From Mycobacterium sp. 1423905.2 (GTDB lineage Bacteria > Actinomycetota > Actinomycetes > Mycobacteriales > Mycobacteriaceae): DNA of 53,354 bases. The stretch covers positions 1-53,354 of the forward strand of contig NZ_LZLE01000215.1 in the NCBI RefSeq assembly GCF_001673155.1, read 5' to 3'. A program made the position numbers and the translations under genes. Below, piece after piece: positions 20,701 to 28,784 of the stretch; position 1 is the first letter of the stretch, and each line of letters begins with the position of its first letter. The notes below the pieces were generated by a model. It saw only the letters and a list, made by a program, of their open reading frames with translations, made no database searches and had not been told where the DNA came from.

Positions 20701-23299
20701 CGATAGTCGTGAAGTGCAGATACGCGGACCTGTCCACCAACCGCAGGGGCGGGCGATCCGACGTTGCGCTGCGCTGCGGATCCCACCACACCGGGCCGGA
20801 GGCATCTCGGGGGTAGACGACGACAGTCGCGTGGGCGCCATCGAGTTCTGGTGTCCCGTCTGGCTTGAACAAGGGTTTGCCTGTGCTGTCGAACTTCTGC
20901 CAACCATTTACCACCAGCGCCGACGACCCGGGACCCATTCGCGTGATGAGTCGGTGCAGAGCTTCGAACTGTTCGGCTATCGGAATCCCCTGGTATCGAT
21001 GCAGCCCGTCGCCCAGCCAAGCCTTCGCCCGAGCCAGTCCACTGGCCTCACCGAGACGGTTGATTTCGTATCGTGGCGCCGAGACGGTCGGGTGGCCGTG
21101 GAACGACGCCAACGCCGCTAGCGCGTTATCCAGGCAATTGTTAGAGCGCCCGGCGACACTGGGGCCGCCATCGTTGATGAGCTGACCATACCCATGGGTG
21201 CGGGGGTCTGCCCACACCGCGTAGCTGCCGTCGGGCTGCATGAGCGACACACGAACGGCCGTTTGGTGCGTCGGGTCTTCTACTGGCGCAAGCTCTTTCG
21301 GTCCGTAGACGCGGTGATTCGCCGGGTTGTCGAAGCCGGTGGGATCGATCGGGGTAGGGCCCGGTGGCGACGGTATATCGCCGCCGTCATGATGTTCGTC
21401 GGCACTCGGCCGCCGGAGGTTCGCGTCGTGCGGCGGGGTGTGCCGGTCCGAAGCGCCGGCACGGCCGATTTCCTGGTTCGTCGGGCGCGCGCCGTGATTA
21501 GCGTCAGGTGACATGTGAGTGACAACCGGTGACACGAGCCCTGGGTCAGGCGAGCCGGAAGCCTCCGCAGGCGCGGGCGAATCGCGCTCGCTGCCGGAGT
21601 GTTCGGTGCGGTTCGGGACGGCGTCGGTTCGCCTGGTCCGATCTTGCGCAATGGGTGACTCGTCGCGCCTGGCCGGCTGTTGCCCGTCACGCGCTGGCGG
21701 ATTATCCCGCGGTGGCGGCTGGCCGTCCCGCGGCGCCTGCGCATCGCGTACGGTCTGCGGATCACGCAAAACCGTTGATTCTCTGGCCGATTGAGGGTCA
21801 CGTGGTGATACGCCTTCTCGGGCTGGGCTTCCCGCGTCGCGCGCCGTGTGTGTGACAGGGTCGTTCGACGCGCGCATGGTGTCCAGGACGTCCTTGACAC
21901 CGGCACCGGTCGGCGCGAAAGAATCTGCGATTCGCGCCGCTGGGGCACCCGCGGGTTGCCCGGGTGGGGCGGCGGCAGACTCCGCGACACCGGCCCGCGC
22001 GGCCGGCGCTTGCGGACTACTCGCGGCGACCGAACCATGACCCGTGGGTGTAGCAGGCGCGTGTCCTGCCGGAGCGGCAGTCGCGCCCCCCGAGGGTGAT
22101 CCGGTAGCAGGTGCTTCGAGAACATGGGCATGGGCGCCCGCCGGCGCAGCGGTATGCGGGGCGACACCGGCATCGGTGCCGATGAGTGCGCTCGGCCCCA
22201 GGGGCGCGGCGTCCTGGCCGTGAGTCCCTAGATTGAGTGGAACATCCGCTTTGGGCGAGGGTGGTCCGGCGGTCTCGGATGTGCTGCCTGCCGGACTTGG
22301 AGCGGCCTCAACAGGGTGCGCATGTGAAAGCTCCTCCGACACAGGAGGAGCCACTAATGGCGTACCAGGACGGTCGCCGGTCAGCGCGGCCAATTCCGGG
22401 ATGCCGCTGGGGTGCACGGCCGGACGCTGCAATCCGTCGACACCGCCAAACACCAAGCCGGCGCCGGCCGCGTCCGCAAAGTTCATGTGCCCGGTCAACG
22501 CCTGTTGCGCGGCCAGCGTCCCACCGGCGTTACCGACGAACGAGGCGCCGAAGTTCTTTGCGCGATTCATCGCAGCCGAGCCCGCGTCGACATCGTGAGC
22601 GCCGCGCAGAACGGGACCCATCACTGCACCCGAAATGGCGCCTCCTGCAACGTCGTTCCAGAACGACTCCGAGTCGAATTTGCCTCGGTTGCCTTGCAGC
22701 ATCTGCTGGCCTTGAATTCCCGCGTTCAGCCCGGCCGAGACGCCGGCGTTGATCGCCGCGCCCATCAGGGCCCGGGTGACGATCTGGGCGATGACGCGGG
22801 CTACTGCCTCTTCGGCCACTTTGGCGACCGCGGCGCGGATGATTTGGCTGATCGCCGCTTCGGCCACCGCGACGGCCGCCGCGGCTTCGACCGGCGCACC
22901 CCAGTTGATCCATGCCGATGCAATGAGCGCGGTCAACGTTGCAGCCAACGCAACGAGATTCGCGATGAACATTTCCTTCGCGAACTCGATCTCCGTGGCC
23001 ACGTTGTCGACGGCTTCGGCCAACTGGCGCAGCTGTCCGGCGATGGTGTCGATGGATCCTGAACCCTCTGTGAAGGGTCTCAGTCGTTCGTCGAGGGTTT
23101 TATGGATCTCGCCGGCGATGAACCCTTCCAGGGTGGTCCGCGTAGCGGCAGTCAGGCCGTCCTTGTGCCGCTCCAACTGGTCGGCGTAGTGCCGCCACCG
23201 GTCGGCTTGGCGCCGACACGCGGTTTCGTCACCTTCGGGAAATGGCTCACCGATCAGGTCACCGACCCACCGCAACCAGCCGGGGATTTCAATGCCCAC
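17735..23299 (-). CDS. Giant CpnT-like polymorphic toxin: channel-type N-domain, papain-like, DUF1023, papain-like and TNT modules
   Basis: One open frame of 1854 codons from GTG 23299. Residues 1-290: helical type VII/CpnT-like N-domain with hydrophobic Ala-rich stretches (115-190). ~300-650: disordered Pro/Ala then RDxQ-rich linker. ~670-865: papain-like toxin (toxin glutamine deamidase type) with Cys722 (NNCLDNALA), His823 (GAHATVVV) and Asp840 (VWWDPQ). ~1065-1480: DUF1023 alpha/beta hydrolase with HIFGHSYGS (Ser1340). ~1510-1640: second papain-like domain, Cys1541 and His1617. ~1745-1854: TNT NAD+ glycohydrolase ([24 protein letters not shown]). Residues ~882-1058 are doubtful: this stretch overlaps a separate gene in another frame and has non-coding codon statistics. 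Probably two toxins joined in frame. Confidence 0.85.
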   Translation of the reverse strand: MGIEIPGWLRWVGDLIGEPFPEGDETACRRQADRWRHYADQLERHKDGLTAATRTTLEGFIAGEIHKTLDERLRPFTEGSGSIDTIAGQLRQLAEAVDNVATEIEFAKEMFIANLVALAATLTALIASAWINWGAPVEAAAAVAVAEAAISQIIRAAVAKVAEEAVARVIAQIVTRALMGAAINAGVSAGLNAGIQGQQMLQGNRGKFDSESFWNDVAGGAISGAVMGPVLRGAHDVDAGSAAMNRAKNFGASFVGNAGGTLAAQQALTGHMNFADAAGAGLVFGGVDGLQRPAVHPSGIPELAALTGDRPGTPLVAPPVSEELSHAHPVEAAPSPAGSTSETAGPPSPKADVPLNLGTHGQDAAPLGPSALIGTDAGVAPHTAAPAGAHAHVLEAPATGSPSGGATAAPAGHAPATPTGHGSVAASSPQAPAARAGVAESAAAPPGQPAGAPAARIADSFAPTGAGVKDVLDTMRASNDPVTHTARDAGSPAREGVSPRDPQSARESTVLRDPQTVRDAQAPRDGQPPPRDNPPARDGQQPARRDESPIAQDRTRRTDAVPNRTEHSGSERDSPAPAEASGSPDPGLVSPVVTHMSPDANHGARPTNQEIGRAGASDRHTPPHDANLRRPSADEHHDGGDIPSPPGPTPIDPTGFDNPANHRVYGPKELAPVEDPTHQTAVRVSLMQPDGSYAVWADPRTHGYGQLINDGGPSVAGRSNNCLDNALAALASFHGHPTVSAPRYEINRLGEASGLARAKAWLGDGLHRYQGIPIAEQFEALHRLITRMGPGSSALVVNGWQKFDSTGKPLFKPDGTPELDGAHATVVVYPRDASGPVWWDPQRSATSDRPPLRLVDRSAYLHFTTIASDHFGPVTPPQGGTHDATGHPGPSAGVPGGDRPEHRLRSPAIRDGLDLFADPDTGGSRGQRGGRFDEAGDRFTDRSRDGVPELVDRDGGGGLPRGETDRPATAGTPDMAAPMENHDAAHSRRPAEHHVSDDRGLTEQPAGTRSGPPGDHRQADLVERPAGHAVERGEGPRGAAGSAEPGRVAAGDHHGVLDHSRPHGLNVDPAERWREAASHADSDQARGIANEALWRRVPPVRPDELRHHLADSTFGEQRARDNAAWWRELSADQQRALIDSYPSEIGNAEGLPASARTEANAQEITRLHDELQSRHEAGEHLSRHERKELRRYTDVLAAVDNAKMEAARLGGEMHILAFDPLAFRGEGRIVVSVGDDPFSADSVSWHVPGLTTTMDSLKGNLDNALNHLASIRMQNPNLRAASIAWIGYDAPSGRGTLRVMFHGLARQGGAILHSDVLAFNAAPHAGASEHFSNNHIFGHSYGSTTTSYAGRNGQLATHVRSITLAGSPGAGPQHHAGDFGVGERVFVASSSRDFVTALGGRTPGSLGRLFGRGLGVDPAMESFGAHRVTAEFPRHMDRLGTVSTHTAYYHFVDRELGVRTESLANFGRIAADRFDEVHTEAHRSERAWWKPGWRTDEPAQGRPLQLDDANRETYSVERRIWDVRWHSDQGDAHVGDHDGRCAHDATEFLAQYYNRDVHLASDPGPSGVPARNLFEAWGSTARFAGYTEIHDTLLRHGDGAAAILASRWIGADQQGGHAYVAVNERGSVHLYERVGERFERSGWPPYWGEGAVDRTAVGYLDRHGHPLEPLDGRTGQLRAAEDVGIVTGGDHSEQSTPGLLAHPLPPDSPLFEGYQATAPGLEFTDSDGGLVYPDDTWPSKPYAIPGTVVPNAQLAPGTALDRFGWPGGAYLSPEGVLFSERALPPDSATKPYFRYVVDDPDALPPGYQIEQSRAAPWFHQPGGGTQYRIIAPDGQRPSVQVLIDCGFLKPGGTQ
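20128..20655 (-). CDS. YrhB/Imm35-like immunity protein nested inside the toxin frame
   Basis: 175 residues in the frame one base off the toxin frame. It begins [17 protein letters not shown] and contains [34 protein letters not shown] and [16 protein letters not shown], the pattern of YrhB/Imm35-type immunity proteins. Its ATG follows AAGGAGG by 5 bases. In 40 codons that I counted, 34 end in G or C in this frame, against about 15 in the toxin frame, so this frame is the coding one. It directly follows the first papain-like toxin tip (ending near residue 880), so it is the likely antidote to that tip. The C-terminal region ([19 protein letters not shown]) may contact the partner. Confidence 0.85.
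   Translation of the reverse strand: MTQLDTPDQALAYLAEIDPNTAYEVLPFEMGWICSPILTPEEAVGSEAVGSTKLVIDSQTGVVMEFPSWSTEMVAEDYLEAKRTGRPPPARQIWPHQWRITMQRIREDPQSIMYRMTAVSLNNPPEPAQDHPVTIDKRTLLNDPPDTLSSVARAHAVQLAQQNQGAWPQETTTEF
20661..20667 (-). promoter_or_regulatory. Ribosome binding site of nested immunity gene
   Basis: Reads AAGGAGG on the minus strand, 5 bases before ATG 20655. It lies within the toxin frame, at codons for residues 878-880. A perfect Shine-Dalgarno at ideal spacing supports independent translation of the nested gene and marks where the first toxin would be expected to end. Confidence 0.85.
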
Positions 23300-23346
23300 T
23301 GGTCATGCACCCCCACCCACGGTGGATGACGCCGACGCAGGCGCGG

Positions 23347-23640
23347 CTAGCCAGCGACGCCGCCGTCCTGAGCGATGATGCTGTTGGACGCGTCGGTCAG
23401 CGCCGGTGCGACGCTATCCACGGCTTTCGCGTAATCGCCTGCGTTGGTGATGACTTGAGAACGATCCGGGTCGAACTTGGCGGCGAAACTTGATCCAATC
23501 TTGTCGTGCGACCAGGGCGAGTCGCCGGACAGTTCTCCGTGGAGACCGTTGACCAACGATGTAAGAGAATTTGCGAGTTCCTCGAACTGGGCTGCGGCCG
23601 CTCGTGCGGTGCCGTCGTCGTATTCGAATTGTCCTGCCAT
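23347..23640 (-). CDS. WXG100 (Esx) protein of the toxin island, EsxF-like
   Basis: 97 residues, a WXG100 helical hairpin: FEYDDGTARAAAAQFEELANSLTSLVNGL, the turn GDSPWSHDKIGSSFAAKF (W-S-H in place of W-X-G) and a second helix DRSQVITNAGDYAKAVDSVAPAL. Located just upstream of the CpnT-like toxin, as EsxE/EsxF (Rv3904c/Rv3905c) are in M. tuberculosis, where they are needed for CpnT export. Only one WXG100 gene is present here; the partner could be the toxin N-domain. ATG 23640 has GAGGAG upstream. The Tyr near the C-terminus (YAKAVD) is one residue off a YxxxD signal. Confidence 0.88.
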   Translation of the reverse strand: MAGQFEYDDGTARAAAAQFEELANSLTSLVNGLHGELSGDSPWSHDKIGSSFAAKFDPDRSQVITNAGDYAKAVDSVAPALTDASNSIIAQDGGVAG

Positions 23641-23680
23641 GGCGTTCTCCTCAGCTGCCGGGACCAGCGGTGTTGGCGCG

Positions 23681-24205
23681 TCAGTCCTTATCGCGAATCG
23701 TCAGTTGCCAATCCTGCGCGTCCTCGGCGAAGTCAGCGCCGGATTGGGTGTCCAAAGCCGCTGCGACCACTCGTCTTTCGCGCGAGTCAGGCGCCGACAA
23801 AGGCACCTCCGGTTGGAGATCTTCGAACTCCGCGGCATCTTGCAGTGGCGAGACCCCAAGCTGAGCAACCCTCTGCCATAAGCCCGCCTGAAAAGAATCC
23901 GTCTTCGCGCGCATCTTCGCCGCCGCTGCCTGGGCGGCCTCCACGACCGCGGCGCCGACCGTCGGACCGGTCGCCTCCGCCAGGAGAGCGTCATCGAACT
24001 CGACTTGCACTACAACACCGCGTGCGTTGACCCAGACATGGACCAGTCGATCTTTCGAGCACGCATCGGCTGTCTGAATCGCCATTTGCTGAGCGGAGCG
24101 AGCAGCGGCACTCCGGAAATCTTGGAAACCTGTCAACAATTGGTCGATGTCGACGTCATCGGAGTCGCCGGACAAACCGCCGAATCCGCTCACGACTTCC
24201 CCCAC
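23681..24205 (-). CDS. YbaB/EbfC-family protein, first gene of the toxin island
   Basis: 174 residues from GTG 24205, which has GGGGAA upstream; the frame is open to 24256 (TTG) without a good RBS. The core LLTGFQDFRSAAARSAQQMAIQTADACSKDRLVHVWVNARGVVVQVEFDDALL is the YbaB/EbfC fold, small dimeric proteins often encoded in mycobacterial ESX and toxin loci (EspL is an example). The role is unclear: nucleoid or DNA binding in distant relatives, chaperone-like support of secretion in ESX loci. The acidic tail (EDAQDWQLTIRDKD) is typical. Followed 40 bases later by the WXG100 gene. Confidence 0.8.
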   Translation of the reverse strand: MGEVVSGFGGLSGDSDDVDIDQLLTGFQDFRSAAARSAQQMAIQTADACSKDRLVHVWVNARGVVVQVEFDDALLAEATGPTVGAAVVEAAQAAAAKMRAKTDSFQAGLWQRVAQLGVSPLQDAAEFEDLQPEVPLSAPDSRERRVVAAALDTQSGADFAEDAQDWQLTIRDKD

Positions 24206-24263
24206 TGACAATTCCCCGTAGCTGTCCGGATAGTTTACGGCGTCTCGGCCAGTCAAATATGCA

Positions 24264-24581
24264 CTAATTGCGGCTGCCGCGAGGCCGACCGCGACGACGT
24301 GGAGCTACCGGGTAACCGCCGCGCTCGGCTAGTGCCCGCAGTCGGCGTAATGCGAAGTCGCGTGCGCGCCCCGACTCGGGGATCACGACTCCGGCCCACA
24401 ACCCTTCTACATTCGGATCTTGGTACGCCTCGCGTGCGCACAACGCGCGGCGGGGGCACATCTGGCAGAGCGCCTTTGCTTCGTCGTCAGGCTCGGTGGT
24501 CGTCCACCGCTCTGGGTCAACGGTGCACATCGGAACGTATTCGTCCAGCGGCCTGGACAACGGCAGTAGTGCTGCAGTCAT
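24264..24581 (-). CDS. whiB6: WhiB6 iron-sulfur transcription regulator
   Basis: 105 residues. Four Cys of a WhiB Fe-S cluster are present: Cys19 (VPMCTVDPERW), Cys39, Cys42 and Cys48 (ALCQMCPRRALC). Next come the WhiB turn EGLWAGVVIPE and the WhiB6-type tail SGRARDFALRRLRALAERGGYPV with a basic AT-hook-like ending RRRGRPRGS. This matches WhiB6 of M. tuberculosis (Rv3862c), a redox/NO-responsive regulator of ESX-1 genes. ATG 24581 is selected by GGAGGGA; the frame remains open upstream to 24710. It lies between the toxin island and the Rv3863-like gene, from which it is divergently transcribed. Confidence 0.93.
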   Translation of the reverse strand: MTAALLPLSRPLDEYVPMCTVDPERWTTTEPDDEAKALCQMCPRRALCAREAYQDPNVEGLWAGVVIPESGRARDFALRRLRALAERGGYPVAPRRRGRPRGSRN

Positions 24582-24949
24582 CGCTTTTCCCTCCTCGTCG
24601 GGCGCGTTTGCGCCGCCGATGCGACGACATAACCACAAAACTCGGGCATATGCAACAACTAAGGCGTAGCCGCTACAACTTTTGCCGATTTGCCTCAGTG
24701 TTAAACACATGTACTACAAGAGAGTTGTGGCGGATGTCTGCCCGGATTATTACTCTTCGAGGGGCTCTATGGGGGAAAAACCCGTATTAGCCGGTCCGGT
24801 GGGTCTCGATTTTGCACCGGTGAACGCGCGACGGGCGTCTCCATCTGGGAGTGGAGCGGGAAAGATGTAGCATCGACGGACGCAGTGCGGGAGGAAGGCT
24901 GTAGCGACGTGCCCGATCGTTTCGGGGTCCAAGCCGGGGGAGAAGCGCG
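24582..24949. promoter_or_regulatory. Divergent intergenic region between whiB6 and the Rv3863-like gene
   Basis: This 368-base region has no convincing gene. Its middle (about 24630-24770) is clearly more AT-rich than the surroundings and includes TTAAACACATGTACTACAAG. That is where both divergent promoters are likely to lie. In M. tuberculosis the whiB6 promoter is controlled by PhoP and other regulators; I cannot place individual boxes here with confidence. Confidence 0.55.
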
Positions 24950-26086
24950 GTGACGTCCGACCAGGGCGTGTCGACTGCGCTTCCCAAGCTGGTGGTTCGA
25001 CTCGGCGATGAGTTTCACACCTTGGACCCGCAAGCCGGTGTGGCGGTCATCGGTCGAGATGCCTCGGCGACCGTCCGGCTCAGTGATGAACGCGTATCAC
25101 GCTGGCACGTGCGCCTCGAGCCACACCGGGGTGGTTGGCAGGCCGTCGACACCAGCACCAACGGTATGTATGTCGACGGAGTGCGGCGCAGATCAGTGGT
25201 GATCTCGGACGCGACCACCGTCCATCTAGCCAACCCCGAAGGCTTCCCGGTCACGCTCACGCCAAGCGCCGCACCGGACAACTCCGGGGACGTCACCGGC
25301 GTCATCGACTTACCCGAGTCTGACGAGGACGAGTGGTGGGACAACGACGTCGACCCGGGCGTAGCTCGGGCCGGGCAAGCCGTCGCAGCCCGTCGCAACG
25401 AACTCGAGATCACTCAACGCGGCTTGGCCAAAGACAAGGTCATCAACGCCGGCACCCTGATCGCCTTCGAGAAGGGGCGCAGCTGGCCGCGCCGCGGCAC
25501 CCTGGCCAAACTGGAGAAAGCTCTGCAGTGGTCTCCCGGCACCATCGCCCGCATTCGCAGCGGATCGACCGTAGCTCCCATAACGGCACCGGGCGCTACC
25601 GCCCAGATTCCCGCGGTCGACGAGGCCACCGAGGTGCTCACCGACACCGTTAGTGCCCCGCTCATGGCCGAGGCCGTCGAAGTCGCCATGCACACCATCA
25701 ACGCGGCCACCGCAGATCTACCCGAGCCCTCCGACCCAGCGTTCACACCGAAAGTCACGGCGATCCTTGCCGACCTACGCAAACTGGAGAACGTGGCGGC
25801 CAGCGCGGCCCGCAACGCCAAGGGCACGCCGTCGGTGGTGTTGGCGCTGAGCGCCGTGCGCCGCGCCTACAACGACGTGATGAAGCAGGCCGCCCGTTCA
25901 CCGAACGCCACGTTGGGTCAGCGGCTCTATGGCGCACGACACCGCGCCGAACTCAGCGTCGAGGAAGCCGCCGCCGCGGCGGGCTTACCGCCTGCCGCGC
26001 TGGCCGACGCGGAGGCCGAACGCCCTATTCCCGACGATGTGGCCGCTGCGATTACGACGTTGATCGAGCAGCTGTCGGTTAGCTAG
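24950..26086 (+). CDS. FHA-domain protein with two helix-turn-helix-like segments (Rv3863-like)
   Basis: 378 residues from GTG 24950 with GGGGGAG upstream. Residues ~10-100 form an FHA domain (VAVIGRDASATVRLSDERVSRWHVRL ... TSTNGMYVDG), which binds phospho-Thr peptides made by Ser/Thr kinases. Residues ~140-200 look like an XRE-type helix-turn-helix (RRNELEITQRGLAKDKVINAGTLIAFEKGRSWPRRGTLAKLEKAL), and a second such segment lies at ~320-370 (LGQRLYGARHRAELSVEEAAAAAGLPPAALADAEAE). This layout and the whiB6 neighbour match M. tuberculosis Rv3863. It may be a phosphorylation-responsive DNA-binding protein (inference). Its end overlaps the convergent DUF5336 gene by 8 bases. Confidence 0.88.
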   Translation: MTSDQGVSTALPKLVVRLGDEFHTLDPQAGVAVIGRDASATVRLSDERVSRWHVRLEPHRGGWQAVDTSTNGMYVDGVRRRSVVISDATTVHLANPEGFPVTLTPSAAPDNSGDVTGVIDLPESDEDEWWDNDVDPGVARAGQAVAARRNELEITQRGLAKDKVINAGTLIAFEKGRSWPRRGTLAKLEKALQWSPGTIARIRSGSTVAPITAPGATAQIPAVDEATEVLTDTVSAPLMAEAVEVAMHTINAATADLPEPSDPAFTPKVTAILADLRKLENVAASAARNAKGTPSVVLALSAVRRAYNDVMKQAARSPNATLGQRLYGARHRAELSVEEAAAAAGLPPAALADAEAERPIPDDVAAAITTLIEQLSVS

Positions 26087-26867
26087 ACGGCCGGTATTCA
26101 GGCTGGCCGGCTGCAGTCTGTTGCGGTGCGGGAACGGCCGACTGGCCGACATTGGGCAGGCCTGCCGGCGGTGCGCTAGGGGGTTGGGAAGCGTGGCCGA
26201 GGGGATGCGCGGATTCCTGGCCGGCGACGAATTCGGCGTAACTGGCTTCTTGAGTAGCCGCCGTTCGCCGCGGCTCGGGCGCCGTCGCGTGCCCTACCTG
26301 CGGGGCGTCTGCCTGAGCATTCTGGTATTCGCTCTCCGGAGCGGCCTCGTTGTACTGGCCGTAGTAGTGCGCCGCGGCCTGCGCGTACTGCTCGGCATAT
26401 GCCGCATACCACGCCTTTTGCTCGTCGACGATCGATGGTTGCGCCCGCAGCGCCCCGGCCGCAATGAGCGCCTGCAGGCCGTTGAGCACCACAACCACCC
26501 ACAGCGCCCAACCGGGCCGGATTCCCTCTGGGGCGGTGATGAGACTGGCCAGGGCATCCAGGAATCCCAGCGCGGCCAACGCGGCGACGACCACTCCGGC
26601 AGGTGTTTGCTTAGCCCAAAGGGCCAGTGCGGCAATCAGACTCGCCAGAACGGCGAATCGAACCGGCCAGGCTAGCCCCGGCACATTCAACATCGGCCCG
26701 AAACTGATCAAATAAGAACACACGCCCAGCAGCACGACGGCCAGTGTCAGGTGGCGATGCGACAGACGTGAGTGGTCTTCGGCGTCAGAGGACCACTGCG
26801 AATAGCTGCCATAGCCGCTGGGCTGTTCGGCCGGTAAGCTGCCCGGAAAGCTCGACGGGTAGGACAT
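26079..26867 (-). CDS. DUF5336 membrane protein (34 kDa antigen family)
   Basis: 262 residues. A Pro/Ser/Tyr-rich N-terminus is followed by four hydrophobic segments between ~40 and ~145 (LTLAVVLLGVCSYLISFGPM, FAVLASLIAALALWA, GVVVAALAALGFLDALASLI, WALWVVVVLNGLQALIAAGAL). A long disordered Gln/Ala/Pro tail contains the repeated Tyr/Gln pattern WYAAYAEQYAQAAAHYYGQY. This is the layout of mycobacterial 34 kDa antigen homologs such as Rv0954, implicated in envelope or division processes. ATG 26867 has AAAGGAG upstream and fits better than the open extension to 26930. Lies 85 bases downstream of eccE on the same strand. Confidence 0.85.
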   Translation of the reverse strand: MSYPSSFPGSLPAEQPSGYGSYSQWSSDAEDHSRLSHRHLTLAVVLLGVCSYLISFGPMLNVPGLAWPVRFAVLASLIAALALWAKQTPAGVVVAALAALGFLDALASLITAPEGIRPGWALWVVVVLNGLQALIAAGALRAQPSIVDEQKAWYAAYAEQYAQAAAHYYGQYNEAAPESEYQNAQADAPQVGHATAPEPRRTAATQEASYAEFVAGQESAHPLGHASQPPSAPPAGLPNVGQSAVPAPQQTAAGQPEYRPSS

Positions 26868-26951
26868 GAGCACTCCTTTGAACCGCCCCAAAACGGGGTG
26901 ACCTGGGTTTACGCTAGCGCACCCCAACACGGCAAATGCTCACCCGGACTT

Positions 26952-28676
26952 TCAATCTTCCGCCGCGAACGAGGCTTTCAGGTAACGCATCTCCTCGTCG
27001 GTGGCGACCATGGTGACCACCGACGAACCCGCGCGGGTGCTCACTTTGACGGTGTCGGTGTCGAGGTCAAGCAACTCCAGCGCGACATCGGCGTTGGCTG
27101 TGACGGGCGAGTTCGGCGGCATCACGATGATCGCCGTGACGCCGACCCGCACCGATTGCTCGGCGACCCCGTCGAACATCTCGACCGAATAGTTGCGATC
27201 AGATCCGGCCTGCATGGACCCGCGGTTGAAGTCGCTGACCCATAACAAGTCGTGGTCCTCGACCTCATCGACCATGGTGCGCCACATATTCGGTCGGCGA
27301 CTGTGCACGAGCACATGGGCTCCCAATGCCAGGGACCGCAACACCACCTGTTGGGCCAGGTGCAAGGTGCCCGCGATCTCCACCCGGCGAATCTGCGGAC
27401 CGAACAGCGATAGAGCCACTGCGCGCCCATGGTCGTCGGCGCCGACGACCTGACCGCAACCCGACGCCGGTACATCGAGATGCCGCAAAGCCTTGTCGCC
27501 GTCGGCATCTGCGGTCGTGTATGCCCAATTGTCGACTTGCCGTGGCGGAGGCGGCACGGGCAGAGTCGCGGCCAGCGCAGAGTACTGATGACCACGTAGG
27601 TGGGTCAGCCCGCGCAAATGAATCCGGGCGCGCCCGTGTGTGTCGAAGCGGGCCAAGCCGCGGATGTGCACCGGCCCGCGGGGACGCTGGCGGCACAACG
27701 TCAAGCACATGGTGGTGGAGTAGCTGGGAACGGTCCACAGCAGACCCAATCCCGCGGTGGTCAACATGTCCGGTTTGATGGCAAAGCTGCGCAGCCGGAA
27801 GCGGCCTTCGCGGCAGGTTCGCCACGTCTCCTCCACGGTGCCGAAGTCCACGCCGTCGGTCAACTGGTTGGTCGCCTGCCCGATCTCGCCCGCCGTCAGT
27901 ATCCGGGCGCGCAGACCCCCCTCGGTCAGCCGGTTGGCCACCCGGCGAGTGGCGGTCGTTGCCGTGCGCAGGATGCCCTCGCGCCCGCCGCCGCGACGAC
28001 GCACCGCGTCCGCGCAGCGGGACGGGTCGAAGCGGATGGCGATCCACACGTTGCGCTGCGCGATTGCGGGAAGCGGGCCCAGCACAGCGTCGTACACCGC
28101 AGCGACTTGACTGTGACCTTGCGACCGGGCTCCTTGGCTCAGGACATCGATGGAATCCAGAGTGATGTCGAACTGCTGCAGGCATTCCACCAGCGCCTGC
28201 ACCGGCACGGTCTCCCCGGACACCGTCACACCGGGCTCCATGATGGTCATCGCTTGCGGATTCTCCTCGATCTGCAGCAATGACATCAGAGTTCTTCCAT
28301 CCCAACGGAATCCGATGAGGGCGCCGTCGGCCATGGGTACGTCGAACGGTTCGGCGGGAACTTTCCGAGCGCCCTTCCGGTTCCTTCTCCGGCGTTGGAT
28401 CCAGAAGCCGGTCCGCGCAACAACCAACCGCGGCAATGTCATACCGCGTACGCGGATCACCACGATCAGTGCCAGCGCCAGCCCGGCGACGCTGCCCTGC
28501 CAGCCAGGAAACCCCAAAAGCGGCGCGATGACGGTTCCTGCTGCCACCAGCAATTGCAGGACCAGCAGGTCGACAAGCGGAAGCAGGCGCTGAGCGCTGA
28601 TGTCGGTGGTGGACCTCAAGCCACTGGGCTCCGAAGGCTTGCCCGAAGTTTGGGTCGTCGCTGAGCGGCGCGGCAC
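26952..28676 (-). CDS. eccE: EccE, ESX core membrane component
   Basis: 574 residues, longer than EccE1 (462) and nearer EccE2. Two N-terminal helices (LLPLVDLLVLQLLVAAGTVIAPLLGF and GSVAGLALALIVVIRVRGM) precede a basic loop (WIQRRRRNRKGARK) and a large cytosolic domain containing the glycosyltransferase-like fold of EccE. The C-terminal part (DLLWVSDFNRGSMQAGS ... VTAIIVMPPNSPVTANADV) is the conserved EccE region. EccE sits at the rim of the hexameric ESX membrane complex. The start is GTG 28676. Transcribed away from eccB with a 108-base shared intergenic region. Confidence 0.92.
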   Translation of the reverse strand: MPRRSATTQTSGKPSEPSGLRSTTDISAQRLLPLVDLLVLQLLVAAGTVIAPLLGFPGWQGSVAGLALALIVVIRVRGMTLPRLVVARTGFWIQRRRRNRKGARKVPAEPFDVPMADGALIGFRWDGRTLMSLLQIEENPQAMTIMEPGVTVSGETVPVQALVECLQQFDITLDSIDVLSQGARSQGHSQVAAVYDAVLGPLPAIAQRNVWIAIRFDPSRCADAVRRRGGGREGILRTATTATRRVANRLTEGGLRARILTAGEIGQATNQLTDGVDFGTVEETWRTCREGRFRLRSFAIKPDMLTTAGLGLLWTVPSYSTTMCLTLCRQRPRGPVHIRGLARFDTHGRARIHLRGLTHLRGHQYSALAATLPVPPPPRQVDNWAYTTADADGDKALRHLDVPASGCGQVVGADDHGRAVALSLFGPQIRRVEIAGTLHLAQQVVLRSLALGAHVLVHSRRPNMWRTMVDEVEDHDLLWVSDFNRGSMQAGSDRNYSVEMFDGVAEQSVRVGVTAIIVMPPNSPVTANADVALELLDLDTDTVKVSTRAGSSVVTMVATDEEMRYLKASFAAED

Positions 28677-28784
28677 AGTCCGATTCCTACCACAGCGGCA
28701 AGGACAAATTGGTGCGCCTTTAGCCGCAGACGCCGTTATACGCTACCGAAGCCTGGTACTTGCCTGACGCTGATGGGGGTGGTT

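Noticed and set aside
20652..21020. Third minus-strand frame whose stop overlaps the nested immunity ATG, as a possible true end of toxin 1
   Set aside because: The papain-like domain is clearly in the main toxin frame up to residue ~875 with good codon use, so this frame would need an extra frameshift; the product is Arg-rich.
24582..24710. Upstream extension of whiB6 to 24710
   Set aside because: The added 43 residues do not match WhiB6, and ATG 24581 has a strong RBS.
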